From: CF-72 sp051006215
GTDB taxonomy: Bacteria; Chloroflexota; UBA6077; CF-72
NCBI GenBank assembly: GCA_051006215.1
Contig: JBPCIO010000141.1
Coordinates: forward strand, 78,514-142,513
DNA length: 64,000 bases
Direction: 5' to 3'
Shown piece after piece: positions 42,459-51,228 of the stretch; positions within the stretch are counted from its first letter, which is position 1; every line of letters starts with the position of its first letter. Both the position numbers and the translations under genes were made by a program. Under the pieces are notes generated by a model that was given only the letters and a program-made list of their open reading frames with translations, searched no databases and was not told the origin of the DNA.

Positions 42459-43916
42459 TCACCCCACGTCAGCAGAGCCTGCTTCGCTAGCCTGCCTGGG
42501 CGGTCCGCTGGGGAGAAACACGGCCACGACGGTCGCCAGGGCGGCCACGCCCACGAACAGCATGTACACCGATCGCAAGGAACCGGCCAGCACCTGCTGC
42601 AGGAACCCGAGATCGGCCACCGACAGCGTGGCGCGCACCTCGGCCGACAGGATCTCGTTGGCATTGACCCCCGCCCCTGCCGCCGATGCGACGCCGGCGG
42701 TGAAGATGGCCCCGGCGATCGACACGCCAATCGTGCCGCCGATGTTTCTGGCGAACTGATTGGCGCTGGTGACAACACCCCGGTTTTGCCAGCCGACCGA
42801 GGATTGGGCGGCCAGAATAATAACCACGGAATAGAAGCCGAAGCCGCCTCCTATGACGAAGGTGATCGCCGCTGGCACCCACAGAGCCGAGCTCGGCTCT
42901 AAATTCAGCAACAGTGCGAAGCCAATTGTCAGCAGAATGCCTCCGAGCACGCACGGCCCACGAAAGCCCCACCGCAGCAGCAGCCGGCCGCCGATGGTCG
43001 AAGCGGCTGGCCAGGAGATCGACGAGCTCGCCAGCACAAACCCAGAGATGGTCGGCGTGGCGCCCATCACCCCCTGAATGAACGGCGGCAGGAACGTGCT
43101 CTGGCCGTACAGCGCACAGCCAAGTAGCAATCCGCCCAGCGTGCTCACGGCAATCGTTCGCTGACGGAATAGCCAGAGTGGCACCAATGGCTCGGCTGCT
43201 CGCCGCTCCTGCCAGATGAAAATGGGCAGCAGGGCCGCCGCGAACAGATACATCATCACCTGCAAGCGCTGGTCGCCCGTCGCTTGCAAGCCCACCAGGA
43301 GCAAGGCAACCAGAGCCGACAGTGAAATGGCCCCGATGTAGTCGATGCTGGGGCGGCGACGCTGGAGGTGCTCGCGCAGAAAACGCGAGATCAACACGAT
43401 CGACAGCACGCACAGTGGGAAGTTGACGTAGAAAACCCAACGCCAGCTGACGTGCTCGGTCAGAAAACCGCCAATGGCTGGGCCAAGCAGGCCGGCGACA
43501 CCCCACACGGTGCTGAACAGTCCGGTGATCCGGGCTCGCTGCGCAAGTGGGTAGACGTCGCCCAGGACAGTCTGGGTGATCGGCAACACGCCGCCCGCGC
43601 CAAGACCCTGAATGAGGCGGAAGGCGATCAGCTGCTCCATCGATTGGGCCTGACCACACAGCATCGAGCCGACCAGAAACATGGCTATGGCCGCCAGCAG
43701 CACGGGCTTGCGTCCGAACAGGTCCGCTAGCTTGCCGTAGATGGGCACGGTGACCGTGCCGGTCAGCAGATATGCGCTGAAGACCCACCCATACAACTGA
43801 ATGCCGCCGATCTGGCCAATGACCGTGGGCATGGCCGTCGAGACCACCGACGTGTCCAGCGCAACCAGGAAGGTGGCGACGAACAATGCGAGCGTGACCA
43901 GTTGGCGCTCGGACAC
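42459..43916 (-). CDS. MFS drug exporter, DHA2/EmrB type (14 helices)
   Basis: A 485-residue transporter. The N-terminus FVATFLVALDTSVVSTAMPT is motif D1 of the DHA2 group. GKLADLFGRKPVLLAA is the MFS loop 2-3 motif A, and GVAGLLGPAIGGFLTE is the antiporter motif C. Fourteen membrane helices can be drawn. These proteins export drugs or metabolites with proton antiport. It ends five bases from the HD gene (convergent). A long open frame in another minus frame over the same bases is a shadow. It might export the product of the neighbouring carrier-protein operon, but that is speculation. Confidence 0.93.
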   Translation of the reverse strand: MSERQLVTLALFVATFLVALDTSVVSTAMPTVIGQIGGIQLYGWVFSAYLLTGTVTVPIYGKLADLFGRKPVLLAAIAMFLVGSMLCGQAQSMEQLIAFRLIQGLGAGGVLPITQTVLGDVYPLAQRARITGLFSTVWGVAGLLGPAIGGFLTEHVSWRWVFYVNFPLCVLSIVLISRFLREHLQRRRPSIDYIGAISLSALVALLLVGLQATGDQRLQVMMYLFAAALLPIFIWQERRAAEPLVPLWLFRQRTIAVSTLGGLLLGCALYGQSTFLPPFIQGVMGATPTISGFVLASSSISWPAASTIGGRLLLRWGFRGPCVLGGILLTIGFALLLNLEPSSALWVPAAITFVIGGGFGFYSVVIILAAQSSVGWQNRGVVTSANQFARNIGGTIGVSIAGAIFTAGVASAAGAGVNANEILSAEVRATLSVADLGFLQQVLAGSLRSVYMLFVGVAALATVVAVFLPSGPPRQASEAGSADVG

Positions 43917-43978
43917 CGCTCAACCTTAATGGACCGCCAATGCACCGCCGCAAGCGGCATTGACCTGCTCACACCGGC

Positions 43979-44163
43979 CCAGTTGATTCAGAGCTGCGCG
44001 ACTACGCGGCGAAGATTCCCGAGTAACATGCTGCCGGGTGGCGGGTGCCTTCGTACTGCTCGAGTCGCTCCCGCCCGGCGTCGGCATCCACGACAACTGC
44101 TTCGACTTCGGTGCCGATTCCCTGCCAATGGCGCAGCCCAGCGTTCGGCTGTACACGCTGTGA
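43979..44163 (+). pseudogene. Decayed NRPS fragment (adenylation C-terminus plus carrier-protein motif)
   Basis: A + frame from 43979 reads PVDSELRDYAAKIPE and then a stop (44024-44026). The next bases in a shifted frame give MLP (44028). A third frame from 44047 reads AFVLLESLPPGVGIHDN followed by CFDFGADSLPMAQPSVRL to a stop at 44161. Joined, this matches the end of an NRPS adenylation domain (LRxYxxxxLPEYMxPxxFVxLExLPL) and the carrier-protein core (GxxDNFFxLGGDSL), with the region between them deleted. Two frameshifts, a stop and the deletion show it is non-functional. Confidence 0.7.
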
Positions 44164-45074
44164 ATCGAGGTCTCTGGTCTTGGGCATGGCGGATCAGCAT
44201 AGCGCTGGTGGTCATCGCACCAGCCGCGGTCGCGGTTCTGAGCGCGTGGCGTGCAAACCAGCAATTGCATCCGAAGCGAACTACCGGCGGCTCATACGAT
44301 CTGAGCGCTGAGCTGGCTTCTTCAGAGGCTGTGGCGTTCACATCATCTGACGGTATTCCACTTGCGGGCACTTTTGTAGCGCCGCGGAACGGTGCGGTGG
44401 TCGTTCTGGCGCACGGCCTGGCGGCGGACCGCGTGCAGTTGCTGGGCGAGGCACAACTCCTCGTCGAGCACGGATACGGCATCCTCCTCTTCGACGAGCG
44501 TGCGCACGGCGCCAGCGGAGGTTCGCTCAGCACCTGGGGCTACCTGGAGAGCGGCGACGTTGAGCGCGCCGTCGATTTCATTGGACAGCGCACGCAATTG
44601 TCAGTTGGCCAGATTGGGCTCTTGGGATTTTCGATCGGCGGCACTGCCGTTGTGCGGGCTGCGATTGGGGACCCACGCATCGGCGCCGTCATAGTCGAGG
44701 CCGATTTCGGGTCGGTGGCAGACGAGTTCCGCTACATGTTTCAGCGCTACGGTCCACTTTCACAACTCCCGGCGCTGTGGGCGATACAAGCCTCAGGCCT
44801 CGACCTGGCCGCGCTCGAGCCAGACCGGATGCTGCGCTCGCTCCATCCCCGACCTTTGCTCCTGGTCTATGGCAGCCACGATTCCAGCGTGCCTGCGACC
44901 GAGGCGCTGCGGATGGCTCGCAGCGCAGGGCCGCTCAGCAGTTTGTTGATGATCGACACAGCCGAACACGGTGGCTTCATCCGAACTGCGACCGCCCAGT
45001 ACTCCGAGCGCCTGATCTCGTTTCTTGACACGTCATTGCTGCGTCGTGGGAGTGGCCGAGGGATCCTCTTCTGA
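44160..45074 (+). CDS. Membrane-anchored alpha/beta hydrolase
   Basis: About 304 residues from GTG 44160. An N-terminal hydrophobic segment (ISIALVVIAPAAVAVLSAW) would act as anchor or signal. The hydrolase fold has VVVLAHGLAADRVQLLGEAQ (oxyanion strand), the nucleophile in GLLGFSIGGTAVV, an acid in VYGSHDSSVPA and the His in DTAEHGGFI, so the triad is intact. This group resembles BAAT/dienelactone-type and YqiA-like esterases; the substrate is unknown. The frame continues upstream to 43902 through the NRPS remnant and is not credible there. Its last 98 bases overlap the end of the opposing gene. Confidence 0.8.
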   Translation: MNRGLWSWAWRISIALVVIAPAAVAVLSAWRANQQLHPKRTTGGSYDLSAELASSEAVAFTSSDGIPLAGTFVAPRNGAVVVLAHGLAADRVQLLGEAQLLVEHGYGILLFDERAHGASGGSLSTWGYLESGDVERAVDFIGQRTQLSVGQIGLLGFSIGGTAVVRAAIGDPRIGAVIVEADFGSVADEFRYMFQRYGPLSQLPALWAIQASGLDLAALEPDRMLRSLHPRPLLLVYGSHDSSVPATEALRMARSAGPLSSLLMIDTAEHGGFIRTATAQYSERLISFLDTSLLRRGSGRGILF

Positions 45075-46842
45075 CATGGGATCGGTCATCGAGGTAACCG
45101 CCCAGCAGGGCTAAGAGCGCACGCTGATCGCGCACTCGCGAGAAGGTGTGGTCGGCTCCCCGTACGATCTCCAAACGAAAGCCGGGGTCGCGGCGAAAGC
45201 GTCCGCCGTCCCTGCCAAGGTGAGCATCGAAGACATCCCGCCCTCCGTCATTCTCATCGAAAATCACCAGCACCGTGGATCCGCGGTCGAGAAGTGCTTG
45301 GAGCGCTCGGTCGACATGGAACCTGTTGGACCATCGAGAGGGAATGGCGCGCGTCGCCATGCGCAGGGCGGGGGCAACCCAGCGTCTGACCAGTGTTCGG
45401 CCGACGCCGATCACATTCAGGCGTCCAGAGAGCGCGCGCTTCCACGTCGCGAACCTGCGGATCTCACGCCTGTAGTACTGCGTTGATTTGAAGGACTGGC
45501 GGATCTTCAAGTCCAACGAGTCGCCTGGCTTCCAGGTAAACGCCTGCGGGTTGATCAGCACGGTGCCGACGACCCGCTCATCCCTGACCGCGGCGTGGAA
45601 CGCGACATAGGCACCTGAGCAGAGTCCGACCAGGATGAAGCATTTAGCAACATCGTGAGACTCGAGGAAGTCGAACACTACGGTCATCTCAGATAGCCGG
45701 CTCTCGGAATAGGCCTGGGCTGCGTCATGAAATCGTGGGCCGCGGTGGTCACCGATTCCGGTGGAGTCGAACCGGAATGAGGTCAACCCTCGCGCGGCGA
45801 GCTGGCGGCTCAAGGGCACGTACATGCGGCTGGGGCCGACGCGGTAGTCGGAGGAAGTGTTCAGGAAAACGACGGCTGGGCAATCGTGGTCCCTTGGGTC
45901 TGGTTTCCCGCGGTCTGGACGGGTCACGATTCCGAAGAACTGGTCGCCGGGGCCGAAAAAACAAGGCTCTTCTTCCAGGAAGGGCTCACGGATCCCGGAG
46001 GTGGTACGAAGTGCTGCGACCGTTGCTTGTCGATCAATCGTCGTCGGATGTTCTGAGGAGAGCCACGTGACAATTCGCCTGATCACCTGCTCAGGGACCT
46101 GGGATTTATACGATTGCTGCATCATTTCGGCATACCCAGGGTGTGCTTCGCAGATAACCTGTGCGCCTCGCGCGCGCCAGGCCGCGGCAAGGTTGGTTTC
46201 ATTGGAGCTCGAATGCTTCTGCAGGAGTAAGACGCGCGCGGCGGCGGGGGCGCACTTCAGGAGATCGATCTGCGAAAGCGCGTCGAGTGTATGTGCGCGG
46301 TAGAGAAAGCCCGCCGCTTCCTGGTCACCGTCAGAGGCAGGGTCTCTGCCACTGAGTAGTCCGTAGGCGCGAATCTGACGGGACCATTGTTTGCCCTGTA
46401 CAAACGGCGCCCAGAGCACGGCGGTCGACGCGAATCCGATAGCCGGGGCGACGAGCGCAGCGAGGGTTGCACCGAGGTGTATGCCAAACAGACTCAGTTG
46501 TTCGACACCACTCAGCGCGTGCAGCTCAGCCGCGGCAAGCTCGATACTATGCAACCAGGCTTCGACGCGCTCAGGATCCTCGTCGGTTCCGGCTGAGTCG
46601 CCGGTACCGTCCAGATCGAACCGCATGGTGGCGAAGCCTGCCTCACTCAGGCGGTCCGCGAGTTCGCGGTAGGTCCGCTGGGTAGCGAGAGCCTCCCAGC
46701 CAACCGCGCTGCACAGCAGCACCGCTGCGCCCCGTGGCGTCGATCGGGGCGGGTGATACCAGCCAAAAAGTGCCCGCTCAGGCGGCCCGAATGTGATGGC
46801 TGCACTCGTTACCTGACTCGGCACATTTGGGGTGACGCTCAC
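44977..46842 (-). CDS. Fused double alpha/beta hydrolase (exosortase-associated-hydrolase-like) with altered nucleophiles
   Basis: About 621 residues from GTG 46842, which overlaps the GH2 stop by four bases. Two alpha/beta-hydrolase domains follow each other. Domain 1 has VLLCSAVGWEALATQRTYRE and RFDLDGTGDSAG; its nucleophile elbow reads GIHLG (His122 in place of Ser). Domain 2 has TSFRFDSTGIGDHRG, an elbow GLCSG (Cys408), an acid in VIFDENDGG, and His in RGADHTFS. Both resemble the exosortase-A-associated hydrolases 1 and 2, there encoded separately. Domain 1 is probably not catalytic; domain 2 could use Cys, as in thioesterases or acyltransferases. As last gene of the carrier-protein operon it may release or transfer the carried acyl group. 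Confidence 0.8.
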   Translation of the reverse strand: MSVTPNVPSQVTSAAITFGPPERALFGWYHPPRSTPRGAAVLLCSAVGWEALATQRTYRELADRLSEAGFATMRFDLDGTGDSAGTDEDPERVEAWLHSIELAAAELHALSGVEQLSLFGIHLGATLAALVAPAIGFASTAVLWAPFVQGKQWSRQIRAYGLLSGRDPASDGDQEAAGFLYRAHTLDALSQIDLLKCAPAAARVLLLQKHSSSNETNLAAAWRARGAQVICEAHPGYAEMMQQSYKSQVPEQVIRRIVTWLSSEHPTTIDRQATVAALRTTSGIREPFLEEEPCFFGPGDQFFGIVTRPDRGKPDPRDHDCPAVVFLNTSSDYRVGPSRMYVPLSRQLAARGLTSFRFDSTGIGDHRGPRFHDAAQAYSESRLSEMTVVFDFLESHDVAKCFILVGLCSGAYVAFHAAVRDERVVGTVLINPQAFTWKPGDSLDLKIRQSFKSTQYYRREIRRFATWKRALSGRLNVIGVGRTLVRRWVAPALRMATRAIPSRWSNRFHVDRALQALLDRGSTVLVIFDENDGGRDVFDAHLGRDGGRFRRDPGFRLEIVRGADHTFSRVRDQRALLALLGGYLDDRSHVRRGSLGHSHDAAMTCQETRSGARSTGRSQFG

Positions 46843-49343
46843 GGCGCGTTCTCCGCGCCAGCCCTGCCTAGCCTGACAAGTGTCGATCCGTTGAGCGCCT
46901 GGGCGGAGCCGCCGAGGCGGCGCTGGGACATAATCTGTGTCAGTCCGACGCAAACCTCCGCCCCTGGGCGCAGGTGGAAGTAGTTGTCATTGCACCTGTA
47001 TCCGGGCACATCAAGAGATACCGATTGTGCGAAGCGGCGTGCGCGCAACAGGGCGAAGACGTTTCCGGCGCCGTCTTCGTGGAGCGAGCCTTCGAGGCCG
47101 AGATCAGGCTCCACCGGCAACGCCAGCCCGCACGGAAAATGGAATGCGCTGGACAGGCGTTCGCCAGAGTCGCGATCCGACATCTCCACGACGGCGATCT
47201 GATGACCCGGCGGCCCGAACCGATAGGCATACGTCGTATCAGCGAAGTGCTCGAGTAGTCCATCGACAGCAATTCGCAACTGATCTCTCGCCGGAACAGT
47301 GACCGTGGCCGTCCGCGCGAGAACCTGGACATCTCCGTCCTTCCAGGCACTAAAGGCGAGCTCCGCCTGAAGCGGGCAATCTCGCTCGTTGATGGCGTGA
47401 ATCCAAAGTCCGTTGAGCCCTTCGTCCGTGAAGAACGCCGTCACGGGTGCCAGCGCGCGCTTCAGGTAGTAGTAGGCTGGCTTGGGTACTCCTTCTGAGT
47501 CCACAACCCCGAAGCCGGCTCCGGGCCAGTGGTCCCGATAGAACCAGACCAGTCCTCCGCGACAGGACGATCCAGCACTCCGCCATTCGGCAAACGTGCT
47601 CGTCATCAGTTCGCCAGGAACGACCCGGCTCAACGCCAGATATCTCGGAGGGTCGTGCATCCGTAGATACCGCGGGTCTGTCCCGAACAGCGTTTTCAGG
47701 TAGTGATCGCGAACATCCTCGAAGTCCCAGCTGGATCCCGAGTCGCGCGGGACACGTTGTTTCCATGCAGGATGATGGAAGATTGCCTCGCCTCCGGGTA
47801 CGACGCGCTCCAATGTCGAATCCTCGGGAATATTTGCGAACGCCAGGCACTCCGAGGCAAATCGGACCTTCGCCCGTCGTACATCTTCTACGGGCCGCAG
47901 GTATGCGCCCACTCCGTAGTAGTGGGCCACGCCTTGATCTACGTGGAAGGGGAGCGCCCCACCACTCGGAGACGAAGGGAGATACGGCACCTGGGGTGCG
48001 AGGGCGCGGCACACGGCAGGTAGGACATCCGAGAAGAGCGAGCTAGACCAATGCGAGCGGGGGACCCCGAGCATCGCCGACTGCTGTTCGACTTCGCTCC
48101 CTCCGCATAAAACAGCTAGCGAAGGCCGATGCGACAGGCGTTGCAGGATTTGCGTTGCTTCGACCCGGACCTCGGCAAGAAAATGCGGATCGTCTGCCGG
48201 AAAGTCCATGTTCGCAAACATGAAGTCCTGCCAAACTAGAATCCCGAGCTCATCGCACTGCGCATAGAACGCGTCCGCCTCGTAGAAATGGGTGCCTCCG
48301 ATACGTAGCAGATTCATCCCGGCAGCCCGAGCATCGGCCAGCGCAGCGCCATAGTCAGCGACATTGCCGTCCAGGGTCACAACGTCAGTGGTGGTCCAAC
48401 ACGCGCCGCGGGCGAAGATAGGAACCCCGTTGACCCGCAGTCCGAAGCCACCGTCGCTTGCGTCCACCTCGAGTGTTCGAAAGCCGAGTTTGCCCAGGTC
48501 GACGGAGAGCAGCTCCTTACCAATGCCCACGCTCAAGCGAGCTGGATACAGCGGCTGTTTGCCGTGGGTGTGCGGCCACCAGCAGTCGACGGGGTCGAGT
48601 CGAAGTTCCCCCGTGAGCTCGAATGCTCCACCATCCTTGGTGGAGCAGTGCAGTTCGACACACCGATCCCCGACAGTGAGCTCGGCCCGGGGCGGCAGCT
48701 GACCGTCGTACGGAACGACACGGGCAGCCACTCTGACACGCCCACAGGTACCTTCGACCGAGGAGACGAGTGTCGTAACTTTCACATCCGCCACACGACG
48801 CTCCTCCAGCGACACATCTCGCCACGGGCCCACCGGAGCTACTGGAGGGGACCAGCCCGGCATCCGTCCGATGAGGCTGGTGCGAATCCAGCGAAGCTGC
48901 TGCTTTTCGACAAGCCGTGTCTTCCAGCGAGGTCGCGGACGCTTCCGCTGGAGTTCGGCGTCGAGCGATGCGAAACGGATGAGGAGCTCGTTGTCGGCGC
49001 ACAGCAACGTGCCGACGTCCTTCTCATGCGACAAGAACATGTCCGTCGAGCGAAGCAGTGGCTGGTCGTTCAGCCACACCTCCGCAAGTGTGGCCAGGCC
49101 GTCAAACTGGAGGAAGGTCCGGCTATCGGGGGCCGGCAGCGGCGGATGGAAGTGACAGCGGTACCACCAGTCCTCGCTATCGAACGCACGTGGTGTTTGG
49201 AAGCTCCACTCACCCAGCGCGCGCAGCGACGATGCAACTGTGCCCGGCACCTCAGCCGGGCGCCAGGTCAGGCGCGCCGGGTTGAACGGAGCGCCTGCTT
49301 GACTGGCTGCGAACTCCCAGCCGGAGTTGAGTGGGAACCGCAT
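46839..49343 (-). CDS. GH2 family glycosidase, beta-mannosidase-like, cytoplasmic
   Basis: About 834 residues. N-terminal sugar-binding jelly roll (PLNSGWEFAA, then DSEDWWYRCHF), two immunoglobulin-like domains, and a TIM barrel. The acid/base Glu is in LAVLCGGSEVEQQ (Glu417) and the nucleophile Glu in VRFASECLAFANIP (Glu498); DELGILVWQDFMFANMDFPA is typical of beta-mannosidases. There is no signal peptide, so it acts in the cytoplasm. ATG 49343 overlaps the DUF1839 stop in TGATG; an earlier ATG at 49364 is in frame. Its place in the carrier-protein operon suggests that a glycoside is either the acceptor or an intermediate, or that it works as a transglycosidase; this is inference. Confidence 0.87.
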   Translation of the reverse strand: MRFPLNSGWEFAASQAGAPFNPARLTWRPAEVPGTVASSLRALGEWSFQTPRAFDSEDWWYRCHFHPPLPAPDSRTFLQFDGLATLAEVWLNDQPLLRSTDMFLSHEKDVGTLLCADNELLIRFASLDAELQRKRPRPRWKTRLVEKQQLRWIRTSLIGRMPGWSPPVAPVGPWRDVSLEERRVADVKVTTLVSSVEGTCGRVRVAARVVPYDGQLPPRAELTVGDRCVELHCSTKDGGAFELTGELRLDPVDCWWPHTHGKQPLYPARLSVGIGKELLSVDLGKLGFRTLEVDASDGGFGLRVNGVPIFARGACWTTTDVVTLDGNVADYGAALADARAAGMNLLRIGGTHFYEADAFYAQCDELGILVWQDFMFANMDFPADDPHFLAEVRVEATQILQRLSHRPSLAVLCGGSEVEQQSAMLGVPRSHWSSSLFSDVLPAVCRALAPQVPYLPSSPSGGALPFHVDQGVAHYYGVGAYLRPVEDVRRAKVRFASECLAFANIPEDSTLERVVPGGEAIFHHPAWKQRVPRDSGSSWDFEDVRDHYLKTLFGTDPRYLRMHDPPRYLALSRVVPGELMTSTFAEWRSAGSSCRGGLVWFYRDHWPGAGFGVVDSEGVPKPAYYYLKRALAPVTAFFTDEGLNGLWIHAINERDCPLQAELAFSAWKDGDVQVLARTATVTVPARDQLRIAVDGLLEHFADTTYAYRFGPPGHQIAVVEMSDRDSGERLSSAFHFPCGLALPVEPDLGLEGSLHEDGAGNVFALLRARRFAQSVSLDVPGYRCNDNYFHLRPGAEVCVGLTQIMSQRRLGGSAQALNGSTLVRLGRAGAENAP

Positions 49344-50320
49344 CACCTGCCGTACCGGGCGCATAGTTGCTCCATGCCGGAGGCCCAGCTCGAACCAATC
49401 GTTGTAAGCATCGGACCGAAGTCGGCCGTTTTGCGGGTCACGCTTGCGCGAGCGGTCTTCAGAACCAGTGCCTTGGCAGTGGAGGAAATTCGATCGAACT
49501 CGTTGCTAATAGGCGTCAGGTGCTTCTCGCCGTGCCGTTCGAGCCAGCGCAGGTAATGTGACGCCAGGTCGAAGGCGCCGCCGAGCTGGCGCAGGTTCGC
49601 GAAGGCGTAGGCGTGGTAATCCTGAAGCTGCCCAGACTGCAACCTTTCGACGTCCTGTGCGAAGCGGCGCGAGAACGCGACGCCCGGATTCACCCTGGGT
49701 AGGCGACGAAGGTGGATGTGCAGAAGAGCGAGCGACTGCTGCACCAGGATCTCCGCGGGAAGACGGCGCAGCTCCGAACACTTGGCAAACTCAACGTAGG
49801 GCGGAAGCGCGCCTTGCACCGGTGTCGCTGGAAAGAGTTGCACGTAGTCCGCGCCGCTCAGCTCGAAGTACCCGGCATTGTGGAAGTAGCCCATCTTCTG
49901 GGCCGCGGGGTCGATCAGATTGATCCCGACCGTAGTCTTCGTGTGCTTGGTGTGGTAGTCAGTTCCATGAGTGTCTGGCAAATAGAACGCATCGAGTTCG
50001 GCGAGTACGAACCGCCTGCGGCCCACCTGCTCGAGCGCGTGCTCCTCTAGAGGTCGCCACAGGTTTAGCTCCTGGACATCGATCCCATACAGCGAGAACA
50101 GGTCGTATGCGGAGGGCTTGGCAAATGTCCACTGGTCGCCTTCGAAATCAACACCCAGCGTGAACGGTAAGCACGCCAGAGGCTCGAGGCCGAGCGAGTG
50201 GAGGATTTCGATCCACACATCGACATAGCAGTTTGTTTCGTACCAGTCACGCTCAATCTGGTGGAGCGAGTGGCGGGAGTAAGTCTGCGCGTCGAGCGTT
50301 CCTAGGATGGCGGCGGCCAA
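49343..50320 (-). CDS. DUF1839 family protein, possible Cys-dependent acyltransferase
   Basis: A 325-residue protein I assign to DUF1839 from DWYETNCYVDVWIEILHSLG, PSAYDLFSLYGIDVQELNLW and FYLPDTHGTDYHTKHTKTT. Members tend to lie beside amino acid:carrier-protein ligases, as here. A Cys near the N-terminus (Cys31) within a helix and later His/Asp residues recall BtrH, which moves an aminoacyl group from a carrier protein to a sugar in butirosin synthesis. A transferase role is therefore attractive but unproven. The TTG at 50320 overlaps the ligase by 19 bases. Confidence 0.78.
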   Translation of the reverse strand: MAAAILGTLDAQTYSRHSLHQIERDWYETNCYVDVWIEILHSLGLEPLACLPFTLGVDFEGDQWTFAKPSAYDLFSLYGIDVQELNLWRPLEEHALEQVGRRRFVLAELDAFYLPDTHGTDYHTKHTKTTVGINLIDPAAQKMGYFHNAGYFELSGADYVQLFPATPVQGALPPYVEFAKCSELRRLPAEILVQQSLALLHIHLRRLPRVNPGVAFSRRFAQDVERLQSGQLQDYHAYAFANLRQLGGAFDLASHYLRWLERHGEKHLTPISNEFDRISSTAKALVLKTARASVTRKTADFGPMLTTIGSSWASGMEQLCARYGR

Positions 50321-51228
50321 AGCTGTCTCCGGATTTCGTGTGGCCAGGTGCGCGGTTCGAAACCGTGGGTTTTCAAGAGCGCAAGCACGATCCGCTCCAG
50401 CCCAAACCCCAAACAGGCGGTGTGTGCCAATGTATCAGGCGCGGTGCGGATGTCAAATTTCGAGGAGAAGTGTTCCTGGTGATAGTTGAACGACATCACC
50501 GCGGTCGGACGCTCGTCTGAGATGATCGGCACAACGATCTCAAACTTGAGCTCTTGCTCTCTTTGATTGGCCGCGAGCATGCGGCCGACCCGGCCAAAGA
50601 AGGGATCAGACGCAGAGACAAGCCTGACTTGCAATCCAAGAGACTCGAGCAAGGCGGAGCCACGCTCCATCCAGCTCATTCGCCAGGAGGTGACAGCATC
50701 AGCCGTCCCCAGGCGGATGAACTCTCGCATGCGGAATATCTGCAGGCGAGTTGGATCTTCCGACGGTTCATGGCGGAAGCAGTACGACGTGACGTCGATT
50801 ACCCGCCCACCAGCCGGGAGTACTCCGGAGGTGCTTGCATACACGGGATAACACGCGGCCGAGGCGAGCGCGACGTCGGTCATCTTCTGATAGGCGCTCC
50901 AGTCTTTTCCACAGGCGACGGCTTGCTGCAACTCGCGGTGCTGCGCATCGGTCCCGGCGAAGCTGAAAATAGTGGCGGCCAGGTGGGGAAACGCATTCAG
51001 AAAACCACTCTGCTCGAGCAGTTTGCGTGGGATGACGGGCGGGAAGTGCAAAGGCTCCGCGTCGTCGCTCGACCCCGCGATGGTGATAAGGTCAGAGAAC
51101 CGCTGGAGCACGTCCTCGAAGACTGGCCCACGACCAAAGACTCCGTCGACTCCCAGCGGGACGATCAGCCGGTGCAGCACCAGCTGGTCATACAGCCACT
51201 TCTCAGTTGAGACCAGATCGGGGGACAT
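50302..51228 (-). CDS. Amino acid:[carrier protein] ligase (SerRS-like)
   Basis: A 308-residue homologue of the seryl-tRNA synthetase catalytic core without the tRNA-binding arm. Class II motif 2 is seen in VTSYCFRHE...RLQIFRMREF and motif 3 in HTACLGFGLERIVLALL. Cys126, Glu169 and Cys272 match the three zinc ligands of the characterised Bradyrhizobium enzymes, which activate glycine or alanine and load it on the phosphopantetheine arm of a small carrier protein. ATG 51228 overlaps the dehydrogenase stop (TGATG). The carrier-protein gene two places upstream is the obvious partner. Which amino acid is used cannot be read safely from sequence alone. Confidence 0.92.
   Translation of the reverse strand: MSPDLVSTEKWLYDQLVLHRLIVPLGVDGVFGRGPVFEDVLQRFSDLITIAGSSDDAEPLHFPPVIPRKLLEQSGFLNAFPHLAATIFSFAGTDAQHRELQQAVACGKDWSAYQKMTDVALASAACYPVYASTSGVLPAGGRVIDVTSYCFRHEPSEDPTRLQIFRMREFIRLGTADAVTSWRMSWMERGSALLESLGLQVRLVSASDPFFGRVGRMLAANQREQELKFEIVVPIISDERPTAVMSFNYHQEHFSSKFDIRTAPDTLAHTACLGFGLERIVLALLKTHGFEPRTWPHEIRRQLWPPPS

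Noticed and set aside
42487..43953. 488-residue open frame on the minus strand in a second frame
   Set aside because: It lies exactly over the EmrB-type exporter gene, is rich in Arg, Gly, His and Ala, and has no membrane helices. It is a high-GC shadow.
46387..46685. Several overlapping + frames opposite the double hydrolase
   Set aside because: Antisense shadows caused by GC-rich codon bias; none shows a family motif.
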